The notes under the pieces are model-generated. The model saw only the letters and a list, made by a program, of their open reading frames with translations. It did not search any database and was not told the origin of the DNA. Position numbers and translations under genes: made by a program. This document shows positions 51,638-60,365 of a stretch of DNA of 64,000 nt, piece by piece (the stretch's first letter is position 1; every line of letters begins with the position of its first letter). This DNA comes from Comamonas thiooxydans (GTDB lineage Bacteria > Pseudomonadota > Gammaproteobacteria > Burkholderiales > Burkholderiaceae_C): positions 372,001 through 436,000 of the forward strand of contig NZ_BBVD01000004.1 in assembly GCF_000964545.1 (NCBI RefSeq), written 5' to 3'.

Positions 51638-53254
51638 ATGCGTTCAAGCCGTCTTCTGCCCGTATCCATGGTCTGTGTCGCAGCTGCTTTGCCCGGGCTC
51701 GCCCTGGCCGACGCCAGCAGCCTCAGTGTCTCTGGCAATCGCGCGCCCATCACAGAAGTTACGCTCTATCCCGGCATCGCCGCCGTACAGCGCGAGGCAC
51801 GCATCGAAGCCCAGATCCGCCTGCTCAGCTTTGAATGCCTGCCCGCCAGCGTGGATACGCAAAGCCTGCAGATCAGCGGAGACGAAGGCGTGCGCGTGGG
51901 TGAGATCAAGACCCTGATGCAGTCCAGGCAGATGGCTGCCAAGGAATGCACCAGCCCGCTGGACCAGCAGATTCGCAGTCTTGAGGATCAGCTCGCAAAC
52001 ATCGAGGCCGAAGAAGGAGCAGCCAGGCTGGTGGGCGATTTTCTGCAGGGCATGAGCAAGCCCGGCGACGAAGCCAGAATCAGCCCCGCTCAGATCGCCG
52101 GCACCAGTCAGGCCCTGCGCCAGACCAGCCGCGACAACAGCCTGCGTGCTCACCAGATTCAGCGCCAGAAGCAGGATCTGCTGGCGCAGTTGCAGCCTCT
52201 GCGCCAGGAGCGCGATCGCACGGGCTCCGAGCAGTCTCAGGTCATGAAAGTCAGCGTGCAGCTGGCCAGCGCACGCGCTGCCAATGTGCGCCTGAGCTAT
52301 CAGGTGCGTGGCCCCAGCTGGCAGCCTAGCTACCGCGCTCAGTTGAACACCACCAAGCAGCAGGTGCAGCTGGAGCGCCAGGCCCTGGTCGTGCAGGCCA
52401 GTGGCGAGGACTGGAGCAATGTGCGCCTGCGCCTGTCCACCGGCCAACCCAGCCGCAGCACCCAGGGTGTCATGCCGCGCCCCTGGTCGGTGGATATCGC
52501 CCAGCCACTGCCCCCCGCCGCACCGGCACCAGCCCCCGTCACCATGATGGCGCGCAGCGGAGCCCGGGCAATGCGCGAAGAGGCAGTGGCACCGGACTTG
52601 CCGGTGCTCGATGTCTCCAGCATCAACACGGCCTACAGCACGCAATTCATCGTGCCGTACAAGATCAGCGTGCCCTCCAGCGCCGAGCGCATCACGCTGT
52701 CGCTAGGTCAGGAAAATCTGGCCACCAGCTTGCTGACCCGCACCGCGCCGGCCATGGAAGAGGCGGCCTATCTGATTGCCACGCTACAGGCTCCGCCAGG
52801 CATCTGGCCGGCGGGCCCGGTAGCACTGTTCCGTGACGAGGCGCTGGTTGGCAATGGCAGACTGGACTTTGGCAATGCCCAGGCACTGGCGCAAGGACTG
52901 TCTTTTGGCCGCGATGACAACGTGGTGGTACGCCGCCTGCCTGCGCAAAGCCATACCGGCAGCGGCGGCTGGGTCAGCAGCAAGACTGAGCGCAGCATCG
53001 TGCGCAGCTACGCCGTCGAAAACCGTCACAACCAGCCCATCGCGCTGCAGGTGCTGGACTCGGCCCCTGTTTCGCGCAATGAGCAGATCAAGGTGCAGTC
53101 GCAGTACAGCCCGCAGCCAGCCACCACCAGCTGGAATGCGCAAAACGGCATGGTTGCCTGGGAGCAGAATCTGGCCGCCCGCAGCACGGCGCAGTTCCAG
53201 GCCACGCACCAGATCCGCTTTCCCGAAAACCAGCCCATCACCGGACTGCAATAA
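51638..53254 (+). CDS. MuiA-like exported protein (DUF4140/DUF4139)
   Basis: This is a 538-residue protein with a signal peptide (1-25, ending ALA). After it comes a DUF4140-type domain (ITEVTLYPGIAAVQREARIEA), a long coiled coil at about 105-200 with a gap, and a C-terminal DUF4139 region (VRLSYQVRGPSWQPSYRA, then a beta-rich part). The C-terminus holds the typical FPENQPITGLQ. Family members were named for mucoidy inhibition; a biochemical role is unknown. It is in the thiL-pgpA run, on the same strand. Confidence 0.78.
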   Translation: MRSSRLLPVSMVCVAAALPGLALADASSLSVSGNRAPITEVTLYPGIAAVQREARIEAQIRLLSFECLPASVDTQSLQISGDEGVRVGEIKTLMQSRQMAAKECTSPLDQQIRSLEDQLANIEAEEGAARLVGDFLQGMSKPGDEARISPAQIAGTSQALRQTSRDNSLRAHQIQRQKQDLLAQLQPLRQERDRTGSEQSQVMKVSVQLASARAANVRLSYQVRGPSWQPSYRAQLNTTKQQVQLERQALVVQASGEDWSNVRLRLSTGQPSRSTQGVMPRPWSVDIAQPLPPAAPAPAPVTMMARSGARAMREEAVAPDLPVLDVSSINTAYSTQFIVPYKISVPSSAERITLSLGQENLATSLLTRTAPAMEEAAYLIATLQAPPGIWPAGPVALFRDEALVGNGRLDFGNAQALAQGLSFGRDDNVVVRRLPAQSHTGSGGWVSSKTERSIVRSYAVENRHNQPIALQVLDSAPVSRNEQIKVQSQYSPQPATTSWNAQNGMVAWEQNLAARSTAQFQATHQIRFPENQPITGLQ

Positions 53255-53275
53255 GCCTGCGCTTATCATCACGCC

Positions 53276-53869
53276 ATGACGGATGACTCATCAAACAGCG
53301 CTGCAGCGCCTGCCGATATTGCGCAAGCAGCTATCAATAACAAAGCACGTCCCGGCATGAATGCGGCGGGAATCGCCCACCCCAGCGTGAAGTTCATGCT
53401 GCAACACCCGGCCCATCTGATTGCTCTGGGCTTTGGCTCCGGCCTGCCCCGCGTCGCCCCCGGCACGGTGGGCAGCCTGTGGGCCTGGCTGGCCTATCTG
53501 GTGCTGGCACTGTGGCTGAGCCCGGCACAGATCGGCTGGCTGATTGCCGCCAGCATTCCCGTGGGCTGGTGGGCCTGCACCGTCACCGCAAAGCATATGC
53601 GCGTGGCCGACCCCGGCCATATCGTCTGGGACGAAGTGGTCGCCATGTGGATTGTTCTGTGGCTGTGCATGCCCATGGGTTTCTGGGGTCAGCTGACCTG
53701 CTTTGCGCTGTTCCGCTTTTTTGATGCCGTCAAGCCCCAGCCCGTCAAATGGGCCGACCGCCTGTTCAAAGGCTTCGGCCCGCGCGGCGGCTGGGGAATC
53801 ATGTGGGATGACCTGGTTGCTGCCTTCTGCACCCTGCTGGTCGTGGCCCTCTGGCGACATTTCTTCTGA
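53276..53869 (+). CDS. pgpA: Phosphatidylglycerophosphatase A
   Basis: This inner-membrane enzyme dephosphorylates phosphatidylglycerophosphate to phosphatidylglycerol. It is 197 residues. FGSGLPRVAPGTVGSLWA, DPGHIVWDEVVAMW, FRFFDAVKPQPVKWADR and GGWGIMWDDLVAA are the family motifs with the acidic catalytic residues. The first 40 residues are not conserved in the family. Codons 16-21 carry a near-perfect copy of the intergenic repeat core, suggesting that the N-terminus was extended by insertion. Confidence 0.94.
   Translation: MTDDSSNSAAAPADIAQAAINNKARPGMNAAGIAHPSVKFMLQHPAHLIALGFGSGLPRVAPGTVGSLWAWLAYLVLALWLSPAQIGWLIAASIPVGWWACTVTAKHMRVADPGHIVWDEVVAMWIVLWLCMPMGFWGQLTCFALFRFFDAVKPQPVKWADRLFKGFGPRGGWGIMWDDLVAAFCTLLVVALWRHFF
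53321..53336. repeat. Repeat core inside the pgpA coding start
   Basis: GCGCAAGCAGCTATCA is the reverse complement of TGATAGCTGCTTGCGC, which matches the right end of the trpG-trpD element at 15 of 16 positions. It encodes AQAAI at residues 16-20 of PgpA, before the conserved domain. Confidence 0.55.
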
Positions 53870-53892
53870 CCGCATGAGTCCTGGAGGAGACG

Positions 53893-54387
53893 ATGAGCAA
53901 ACAAGAAGCCAATATCGAAGAACTGGTTCAGCAGCTGGCGGCCAGACTGACCGAAAAAGGCTGGATGTTGGCCACCGCCGAAAGCTGCACCGGCGGCATG
54001 ATTGCCGCAGCCTGCACCGATCTCGCAGGCTCCAGCCAATGGTTCGAACGTGGTTTCGTGACCTACTCCAACGAGGCCAAGACCGAGATGCTGGGCGTGC
54101 CTGCCGGGCTGATCGCAAAGCACGGTGCCGTCAGCGAGGAAGTCGTGCGCGCCATGGCTGAAGGCGCCATCCGTCACTCACGCGCCCAGGTCAGCATTGC
54201 CGTGACGGGGATTGCCGGGCCTGGAGGTGGATCGGTCGAAAAGCCGGCGGGGACGGTTTGGTTCAGCTGGAGCTTGAACGCCGAGGTTCAATCCCATGCG
54301 CTGCTGCTCGAAGGCGGTCGGGTGCAGGTGCGCCGGTCGTCCGTACGTCATGCGCTGCAGCAGTTGCTCAAACTCATAGGCGGTTGA
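53893..54387 (+). CDS. pncC: Nicotinamide-nucleotide amidase (CinA C-terminal type)
   Basis: This enzyme deamidates nicotinamide mononucleotide in NAD recycling. It is 164 residues, corresponding to the C-terminal domain of CinA alone. LATAESCTGGMIAAACTDLAGSS, TYSNEAKTEMLGV and ITGIAGPGGGS-like text (VTGIAGPGGGSVEKPAGTVW) are diagnostic. GGAGGAG precedes the ATG. It ends five bases from the convergent tadG, with no terminator between. Confidence 0.94.
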   Translation: MSKQEANIEELVQQLAARLTEKGWMLATAESCTGGMIAAACTDLAGSSQWFERGFVTYSNEAKTEMLGVPAGLIAKHGAVSEEVVRAMAEGAIRHSRAQVSIAVTGIAGPGGGSVEKPAGTVWFSWSLNAEVQSHALLLEGGRVQVRRSSVRHALQQLLKLIGG

Positions 54388-54392
54388 CGACC

Positions 54393-56309
54393 TCAGTACA
54401 CCAGTTGCGGTTGCAGGCCGCAGCTGAGCTGCGCGTCGATCTCCGTCTGCGCCAGATTGATACCCAGGGCCTTGAGCAGTGCATTGAGCAGCGGGTCCAG
54501 CAACGGGGACAGCAAGCCCTGGACAATGCCTTGCAACAAGCCTAGCAAGGTGCTCAGCACCCCACTTACGACACCAAGCAGCGCCTGGATTCCGCCAGGG
54601 CTGGCCCGGGGATCACTGGGCAGAGTCTGCAGCAGATTCAGGCTGCTGACCGTAGCCCCCAGGCTGCCCACAATATTGTTGGCGGGCAACGCTTGCCACA
54701 AGGGACTGTCGCCCAGGCGCGGTGGGTTGTCGAAGGTGAATTGCGGGTTGGTGTTTTCGGCTACGGGAGTATCGACCTTGATACCTAGCCCGCCAAAATA
54801 CTGGGGCGTGGGCTTGCCAAAACCGTCGCACCCTATGCAGTCCAGGCGCAGCACCGGCAGGGCCGCGTTCTGGAGCGGTGCCTTGCTGCCAAAAACCTGA
54901 TTTTTGGCCTCAGTCAGAGAGTTGCCCAAACGGCCGAGATGGATATCGGCCGCCGCCGTGCGCGCATTGGTCACCAGTTTCTTGCTGCCCGCAGCACAGC
55001 TGTAATCCGTCACATAGGCTTGGCCTCCGCCGAGGTCCAGGCTCAGATCCAGCCGCAAAGGAGCCAGCGAAGGCGAAAGCAGAGTGACCGGATCGACATA
55101 TCCATCCGCATTGCCAAGCAAAAGATTCACCAGACTGATGGCCGGGCCTAATGTTTTGAGCAACGCATCAACGGGCTGCAGAATACTGAGCCCCGGCATA
55201 TTCACCGATGCCAGCACACGCACCTGTGCGGTGCGCACATAGATGCGATCGGCGCCCAGAGGGGCGAGCTTGGCCCGTGCCGGATCCCCCACGGATGACA
55301 TCTGTGGCGGCTCTATCACCTTGGCAAAGACATTGAGATTCAGCAGGCCGGGAATGGGCACCGCCACGGCTGCAGAGACGGCGCTATTGCCGTTGCCGAC
55401 CTGTATGAAGCCCTGCACCAGATCAAAGGCATTCAGACCCAGATTCAGCGCCGACGAATCCAGCCCGGTCTGCAAATTGAGCAGTTGCGAAAGCCTGAGC
55501 GTCAATGCCGGAGCGCCCAGTGTGGCTCCCACTAATTGATTGAGCGCCTGCAGCGTCACGCTGGCAGTGCCCGCACTTTGCTGCACGGCGTCCACCATGG
55601 TTTGCAACAATACGCCCACGGTCACATCGGCGTTGACCAGTTGATCATAGTTCCCTGCCTGGATCCCCAGGCGCGGAGCCAGCAGATCCAGAAACTGCAG
55701 CAGATTGACCTGCGTGCCCAGCAGCCCATTCCAGCCCACTACGTCCAGGTTGATATTGGAGCCCAGCAGGCCGCCCAGAAGCGCGTTCAGAACGGACGAC
55801 TGCGTGGTGCTGATCTGGGCCAGGGTCGTGCGGATGGTCAAGGCCGCCGCCTGCTGAGGGCGCCAGGCCACAGCCTTGGCCGTCACCACTCTGGAGCCAT
55901 TTGCGCCGGTCTCCCAGACGAAGAAGAAAGGCACGCTCCGGCTCAACTGCACCCGGCTCGCATTGAAGGGGTTCTGCCCCACAGCAAACATGTCGCTGGC
56001 GGTAGCTCCTGTACGGTTCTTGTTCCAGTTCCCGCACTCGGCTGTGATCTCCTGGGTTTTCGCGCCATTCTGAAAGGCATTGTTCTGCGCGCTGGCGGCA
56101 CAGTCCTGCATGCTGCTCACGGAAGCCCCCGCCAACGCGGCCAGATCCGCAATCTTCTGCAATTCCCGCTTCTGCCAGAACACATTGCCGATATCGATGG
56201 TTGCCAGGCAGATCACGGCAATCATCAGCCACAACGCCCCCAGCGTCGCCACAGAGCCCGATTGGCGACGGATGCGAACACGGCTCAGGCCTTTGGCAAA
56301 AGACTGCAT
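54393..56309 (-). CDS. tadG: TadG-like pilus assembly protein
   Basis: This is a 638-residue protein with one N-terminal membrane segment (about 20-40) followed by the TadE/TadG-type stretch VFWQKRELQKIADLAALAGA. The remainder is outside the inner membrane, rich in Leu-Asn-Gly, and has six cysteines (QDCA, AECG, YSCA, DCIGC, LSCG) that could form three disulfides. I see no clear von Willebrand A metal site. TadG proteins are minor pseudopilin-like parts of the tad secretion apparatus. It is the last tad gene in this operon. Confidence 0.82.
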   Translation of the reverse strand: MQSFAKGLSRVRIRRQSGSVATLGALWLMIAVICLATIDIGNVFWQKRELQKIADLAALAGASVSSMQDCAASAQNNAFQNGAKTQEITAECGNWNKNRTGATASDMFAVGQNPFNASRVQLSRSVPFFFVWETGANGSRVVTAKAVAWRPQQAAALTIRTTLAQISTTQSSVLNALLGGLLGSNINLDVVGWNGLLGTQVNLLQFLDLLAPRLGIQAGNYDQLVNADVTVGVLLQTMVDAVQQSAGTASVTLQALNQLVGATLGAPALTLRLSQLLNLQTGLDSSALNLGLNAFDLVQGFIQVGNGNSAVSAAVAVPIPGLLNLNVFAKVIEPPQMSSVGDPARAKLAPLGADRIYVRTAQVRVLASVNMPGLSILQPVDALLKTLGPAISLVNLLLGNADGYVDPVTLLSPSLAPLRLDLSLDLGGGQAYVTDYSCAAGSKKLVTNARTAAADIHLGRLGNSLTEAKNQVFGSKAPLQNAALPVLRLDCIGCDGFGKPTPQYFGGLGIKVDTPVAENTNPQFTFDNPPRLGDSPLWQALPANNIVGSLGATVSSLNLLQTLPSDPRASPGGIQALLGVVSGVLSTLLGLLQGIVQGLLSPLLDPLLNALLKALGINLAQTEIDAQLSCGLQPQLVY

Positions 56310-56330
56310 GCAGAGAACCTCTCTGACCGC

Positions 56331-56756
56331 TTAGCGGCTACCACCTGTCTTGCTGCCCACCTGTGTTTCCGCGCTTTCCGGGATCTTGTGGGTAAAGCTC
56401 TCCAGATAGCGCTGATAGCTACGCTGGGCCACATCGCTTGTCACGGGATAGGCATTGCGCGATGCGTACTGCCCACTGGCCTGCAGCGCCAGCAGATAGC
56501 TGGTGGCATCGCCCACACGATTGCTTGCGGGTGGTGTCAGGGAAGCGTTGCCGGGAGCCGGTGTCTGCGTCACTGCTGCATGAGCTGTTGCAGTGGGCGT
56601 CACCGCCGCACTTCGGGGCGCACTCATATTGGTCACGCCTGTGCTGGAGCCGGTACTGCTGCCGGCCTGCGCCATGGCGACCGAGGCCGTGCCCAGTGCC
56701 ATCAACGCCAGGGTGAATGCGCGGGCCCGTTGGGTGAATGCTGTCTGCGTATTCAT
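56331..56756 (-). CDS. DUF3613 exported protein of the tad operon
   Basis: This is a 141-residue protein with a signal peptide of about 31 residues (ending AMAQA), a Ser/Thr/Ala-rich linker, and a C-terminal segment RVGDATSYLLALQASGQYASRN followed by SYQRYLESFTHKIPE, which fits DUF3613. It lies between tadD (17 bases) and tadG (21 bases) on the same strand, so it is part of the operon. Its function is unknown. Confidence 0.78.
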   Translation of the reverse strand: MNTQTAFTQRARAFTLALMALGTASVAMAQAGSSTGSSTGVTNMSAPRSAAVTPTATAHAAVTQTPAPGNASLTPPASNRVGDATSYLLALQASGQYASRNAYPVTSDVAQRSYQRYLESFTHKIPESAETQVGSKTGGSR

Positions 56757-56773
56757 GGGGACTCCTTGAGGGT

Positions 56774-58450
56774 TCAGGGCCAGGCACGCTCGGGTGCACT
56801 CTTCTTGGCAGAAGCTACAGGCTTGCTGCCGGCATCTTCATCGGGCGTCTCGAAAAACAAGCCGCCCGCCGCTGCGCGCTGGGGCAGCAGGGCTTGCACA
56901 GCCTGTTTGCTACCGGATTCACCGGCCTGGCGAACAGCGGCAGGATGTGCCGCCGCCATTACCACCGCAGCGTCCGGCACTGATCTTGTCGGGCGCACGG
57001 GCTGGCGCGAGATCACGGGCTGCGGTGCAGGCTCGGCGCGCGGAGCCGGTACCGCCTGCGTCTGCTGCAGTTTTACGGGCATCGCCTCGGTAAGTAGAGG
57101 CTGCGCAGGCTTGGGCGTCTCCTGCTTCGCGGACTGAGAAGCCGTCGCCACGGCCACCTCCAGGGGCGGCGCCACTTTTGCTATCAATGCAGGAGCTTGT
57201 TGCGCTTTAAGTATAGAAACTTCAGGTCGATTTGACTCTTGAATCCTTTCCAATGGAGCGGCAGCCGCTACATCGACAGGAGCGTCAATTGTCTGCACAG
57301 GCACAGGCAGCGCGTAGGCATAAGTTTGCGTAGCTGCTGGCATCAATTGGCTCGCCCCCTGACCAGGGTGACGTGGTCGCCCTGCATCGAAGCTGCCGCC
57401 AGAGACCATCCACTGACCACCACTGAGCCCCCGCTCCACATTCCGCGCCATCATGGGCGCAGCTGCGGGCAGCGGCAACGGGGACTGGGACGTTTGAGCA
57501 GGAGGCTGCACAGACTCCGCTGCCTTGACTACCACTACCGGAGCCTTTGCGGCTTCAGGCTCCGGTGCGGGCTTTTTTGCTGCGGGTACCTCCTGCACTG
57601 CAGCAGACTCCGGCACTTCGGCGGATTTCCCGGAGCTGGCCACGGCCTCGGGGGCGGTCTTCACTTCCGGACGAGAGAGGTTGACGACCTTTCCGGTCGC
57701 AGCCGCGGCAGGCTTTGCCGCGGCCAGGCTTGCAGTCCTCAACCACTCCCCAGCCTGCTCCTTGACCAGTTGCTGGGTCTGTGCATCCAGCTTGCGCTGG
57801 CGCATGAATTCCTCGGCCTGTGCGCCCTGGCCGCTGACCATCATGAACAGACTCAGATTGACACTGGCCTGAGCGTCCTCGGGGTTGAGCTGCGCCGCCT
57901 GCATCAAAGGGATGCGCGCTGCATTCAGATCACGCGCACGCAGATAGGCATAGCCCAGATCGGTCAACAGGCGCGAGTCCACGGGATTGCTCATGCGCGC
58001 CTGCTCCATCTGCAGAGCGGCACTGCGAAAGTCGCCCTGCTCTGCGGCCACGCGGCCCAGGCCGTAGCGTGCGGCTCCGTCCTTGGCGCTGCCCAGCAGG
58101 CCCTGGTAAATGGGGATGGCCGCACTGAGCTGCCCCACCTGACGCAATGCATCGGCGCGCAGCAGCCGCGAATCGCTGGAAGCGCCCCACTGCTTGTCCA
58201 GCGCATCCAGGTGCGCAATGGAGGCATACCAGAGCGACTTGGACTGCATCTGCTTGACCAGAGCGAGGTAAGTGTCCTGCGTGTCGACCACCGCCTCCTT
58301 CTCCAGCGGTCTGTCTGCTGCGGCCTTGGCTGCGGGCGACAACACGGGCTGGTTCTGCCCCAGCAGATTACCCATGCTGGAGCAGCCCGACAGCAGGGCC
58401 ATGGTTGCAGCGGCCAATGGCAGCATCAGATATCGGCTTTCTTTTTTCAT
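56774..58450 (-). CDS. tadD: TadD-like tetratricopeptide lipoprotein with long C-terminal extension
   Basis: This is a 558-residue lipoprotein: lipobox LLSGC with C23, then TPR repeats at about 55-235 (AIPIYQGLLGSAKDGAARYGLGRVAAEQGD, RLLTDLGYAYLRARDLNAARIPLMQAAQLNPEDAQ). Typical TadD is about half this length and acts in the outer membrane in pilus assembly. The extra 300 residues are low-complexity, rich in Ala, Pro, Gln and Val. Its stop side abuts the DUF3613 gene, and its start overlaps the tadC stop (ATGA). Confidence 0.82.
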   Translation of the reverse strand: MKKESRYLMLPLAAATMALLSGCSSMGNLLGQNQPVLSPAAKAAADRPLEKEAVVDTQDTYLALVKQMQSKSLWYASIAHLDALDKQWGASSDSRLLRADALRQVGQLSAAIPIYQGLLGSAKDGAARYGLGRVAAEQGDFRSAALQMEQARMSNPVDSRLLTDLGYAYLRARDLNAARIPLMQAAQLNPEDAQASVNLSLFMMVSGQGAQAEEFMRQRKLDAQTQQLVKEQAGEWLRTASLAAAKPAAAATGKVVNLSRPEVKTAPEAVASSGKSAEVPESAAVQEVPAAKKPAPEPEAAKAPVVVVKAAESVQPPAQTSQSPLPLPAAAPMMARNVERGLSGGQWMVSGGSFDAGRPRHPGQGASQLMPAATQTYAYALPVPVQTIDAPVDVAAAAPLERIQESNRPEVSILKAQQAPALIAKVAPPLEVAVATASQSAKQETPKPAQPLLTEAMPVKLQQTQAVPAPRAEPAPQPVISRQPVRPTRSVPDAAVVMAAAHPAAVRQAGESGSKQAVQALLPQRAAAGGLFFETPDEDAGSKPVASAKKSAPERAWP

Positions 58451-59400
58451 TTCGTCATCCCTCCCAGCGCCCGAATCACGGCAAGGAACCCCGGTCCGGC
58501 TGTAATGATGATCAGGGCCGGAAGCAGCGTCACCACCATGACGGCAGTCATCTTGACCGAGATCTTTCCTATCAACTCCTTCATCTTGGCCTTGCGCTGC
58601 TCCCGCAGACGTTCGCCAAAAATGCGCAGCGGCTCCTGCACGGCTCCGCCGTATCTGTCGATCTGAATCATCAGCGATGTCAGATTGGCCAGGTTGTCGT
58701 TCTGATAGACCTCGCTCATGCGCCCAAAGGAACGCTCACGCGTGCTGCCCCGGCTGTACTGCTGGTTGGCCAGCTGTATCTCTCGCGAAAGCACGGGCAT
58801 GACGTTGCCAAAGTCAGAGCCTATGACCTGCAGAGTCTGGTCCAGACTCATGCCCGTGCCTTGCAGCAAGCCCAGCAAATCGACGAGCAAAGGCAGCTCG
58901 CGGGCGACGCTGGCCCTGCGGCGGCGAGCCACGCTGCGCAGCACCCATTTGGGAAGCAGAAAGCCTATGGTGAACGCCGCAAACAGGTAGAGCAGAAATT
59001 GCTTACTACCCGAAAAAACAAAGGCAGCAAGCAGCGAAAACAATACAGAGACCACGCAGCGCGCTATCAAATACTGCAGCTGCGCGCGAGTCGACCCCCA
59101 GCCGCATTTGCCCAGCAAAACCCGGTCTTCCTGTGCAACCAACGCCTTGCCAAGCGAGGTATTGAGCCAGTGCGCAGGCAGCTCGCCATCGCCATTGAGC
59201 GAGCGCAGCAGATCTGCGGGCCTGGCAGGCGTAGCAGCCTCATTCGCCGCAGCCGCGCCGCTGCGGCTCAGTGCATCCTGCACCACCTGACTGCTACGTT
59301 CGCGTCGCTGATGTGCATAGGCAATCAAAGCCGCACTGATCAGCGCCGCCAAAGCCAGAAATGCCACGCTCAGCATCAGCAAAAGACGGGATGTCTCCAT
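58447..59400 (-). CDS. tadC: Tad pilus inner-membrane platform protein TadC
   Basis: This is a 317-residue type II secretion F-domain protein with about four membrane helices. RELPLLVDLLGLLQGTGMSLDQTLQ and EPLRIFGERLREQRKAKMKEL, followed by the last hydrophobic pair, are typical. With TadB it forms the platform for the TadA ATPase. ATG at 59400 shares its A with the tadB stop (TGATG); the frame also allows TTG one codon earlier. Confidence 0.9.
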   Translation of the reverse strand: METSRLLLMLSVAFLALAALISAALIAYAHQRRERSSQVVQDALSRSGAAAANEAATPARPADLLRSLNGDGELPAHWLNTSLGKALVAQEDRVLLGKCGWGSTRAQLQYLIARCVVSVLFSLLAAFVFSGSKQFLLYLFAAFTIGFLLPKWVLRSVARRRRASVARELPLLVDLLGLLQGTGMSLDQTLQVIGSDFGNVMPVLSREIQLANQQYSRGSTRERSFGRMSEVYQNDNLANLTSLMIQIDRYGGAVQEPLRIFGERLREQRKAKMKELIGKISVKMTAVMVVTLLPALIIITAGPGFLAVIRALGGMTK

Positions 59401-60365
59401 CAATCTGCCCCCTCATCGAGCTTGGCCATGCGGTAGAGCAGCAGCACACCAAAGACCTGCAAAGCAGCTGCTGCCCAGATGATGTTGCGGCCACTGGCGT
59501 CATTCCACATATTCAAAAAGTAGCTCGCATTGAAGGAAATGATCAGACAGCACACGGCCACCGGCAGCAGGCTCAACACCCAGGCGGACAGACGCGTTTC
59601 GGCCGTCATGGCAGAGAGATCCTGCTCGGCCTGTTCGCGGTCGCGCATGAAATTGGCCACACGCTCCAGCAGCAGATCGACTCGGCCGCCATAACGCACG
59701 CTGATGCGCAGAATAGCTGCCAGCAAGTGCAGCTCGTCCAGCCTGGTCTGCCTCGCTACATGGGCCACCGCATTTTCCAGATCCATGCCCGCGCGGGCCA
59801 GACTGGCGGCTTTTTCCATGACCGACTGCAACGGGTCTTTGGTGCTGGCTGCAGCCATCTGGAACGCGGCCTGAACGGAGTTGCCAATGGTCACCAGGCG
59901 CACCGTGTTGTCGAGAAAACCGGGTAGTTGCTGCGTGAGCCTGGTGCGGTACTTTTGTGCCCGCGTGTAAAGCAAAAAGAAAAAGCCAATGCCCAATACC
60001 ACCAGCGCCGCACTACCGGCCAGCCAGCCAGCAGCAAAGCCAACGATCAGAAACGCCGCGACAATCAAGGCCAGACTGCCATAGAAAAGTCTGGCACTGG
60101 CCGTCCCCAACAAAATGGCGGGAACCGGCCAGCCTGTTCTTTTCTCGTTGCCCAGTAAGGCATCCGCCACTGAACCATCAAAAGCCGATGTCGCATCCTT
60201 GGCGACAAACCCGGCCGCAGCGGCTGCGCTTTTTTCCAGGCTCTGCTCCAGATGCCTGGTCATACGGCGCGTCTTCTGCTGCCGGCCGACAAGCATCCAC
60301 AGCGCAATCGCGGCAGCCGCAATCAGCAGCGCCAGACTCAGGAGCAAAAACGCATTGCTAGCCAT
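59400..60365 (-). CDS. tadB: Tad pilus inner-membrane platform protein TadB
   Basis: This is a 321-residue F-domain membrane protein. Helices lie at about 7-27, then near 105-145, with two more at the C-terminus. QQLPGFLDNTVRLVTIGNSVQAAFQMAA and LRISVRYGGRVDLLLERVANFMRDREQ are the T2SSF signatures. It starts eight bases inside the end of tadA and ends in a TGATG overlap with tadC. Confidence 0.9.
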   Translation of the reverse strand: MASNAFLLLSLALLIAAAAIALWMLVGRQQKTRRMTRHLEQSLEKSAAAAAGFVAKDATSAFDGSVADALLGNEKRTGWPVPAILLGTASARLFYGSLALIVAAFLIVGFAAGWLAGSAALVVLGIGFFFLLYTRAQKYRTRLTQQLPGFLDNTVRLVTIGNSVQAAFQMAAASTKDPLQSVMEKAASLARAGMDLENAVAHVARQTRLDELHLLAAILRISVRYGGRVDLLLERVANFMRDREQAEQDLSAMTAETRLSAWVLSLLPVAVCCLIISFNASYFLNMWNDASGRNIIWAAAALQVFGVLLLYRMAKLDEGAD

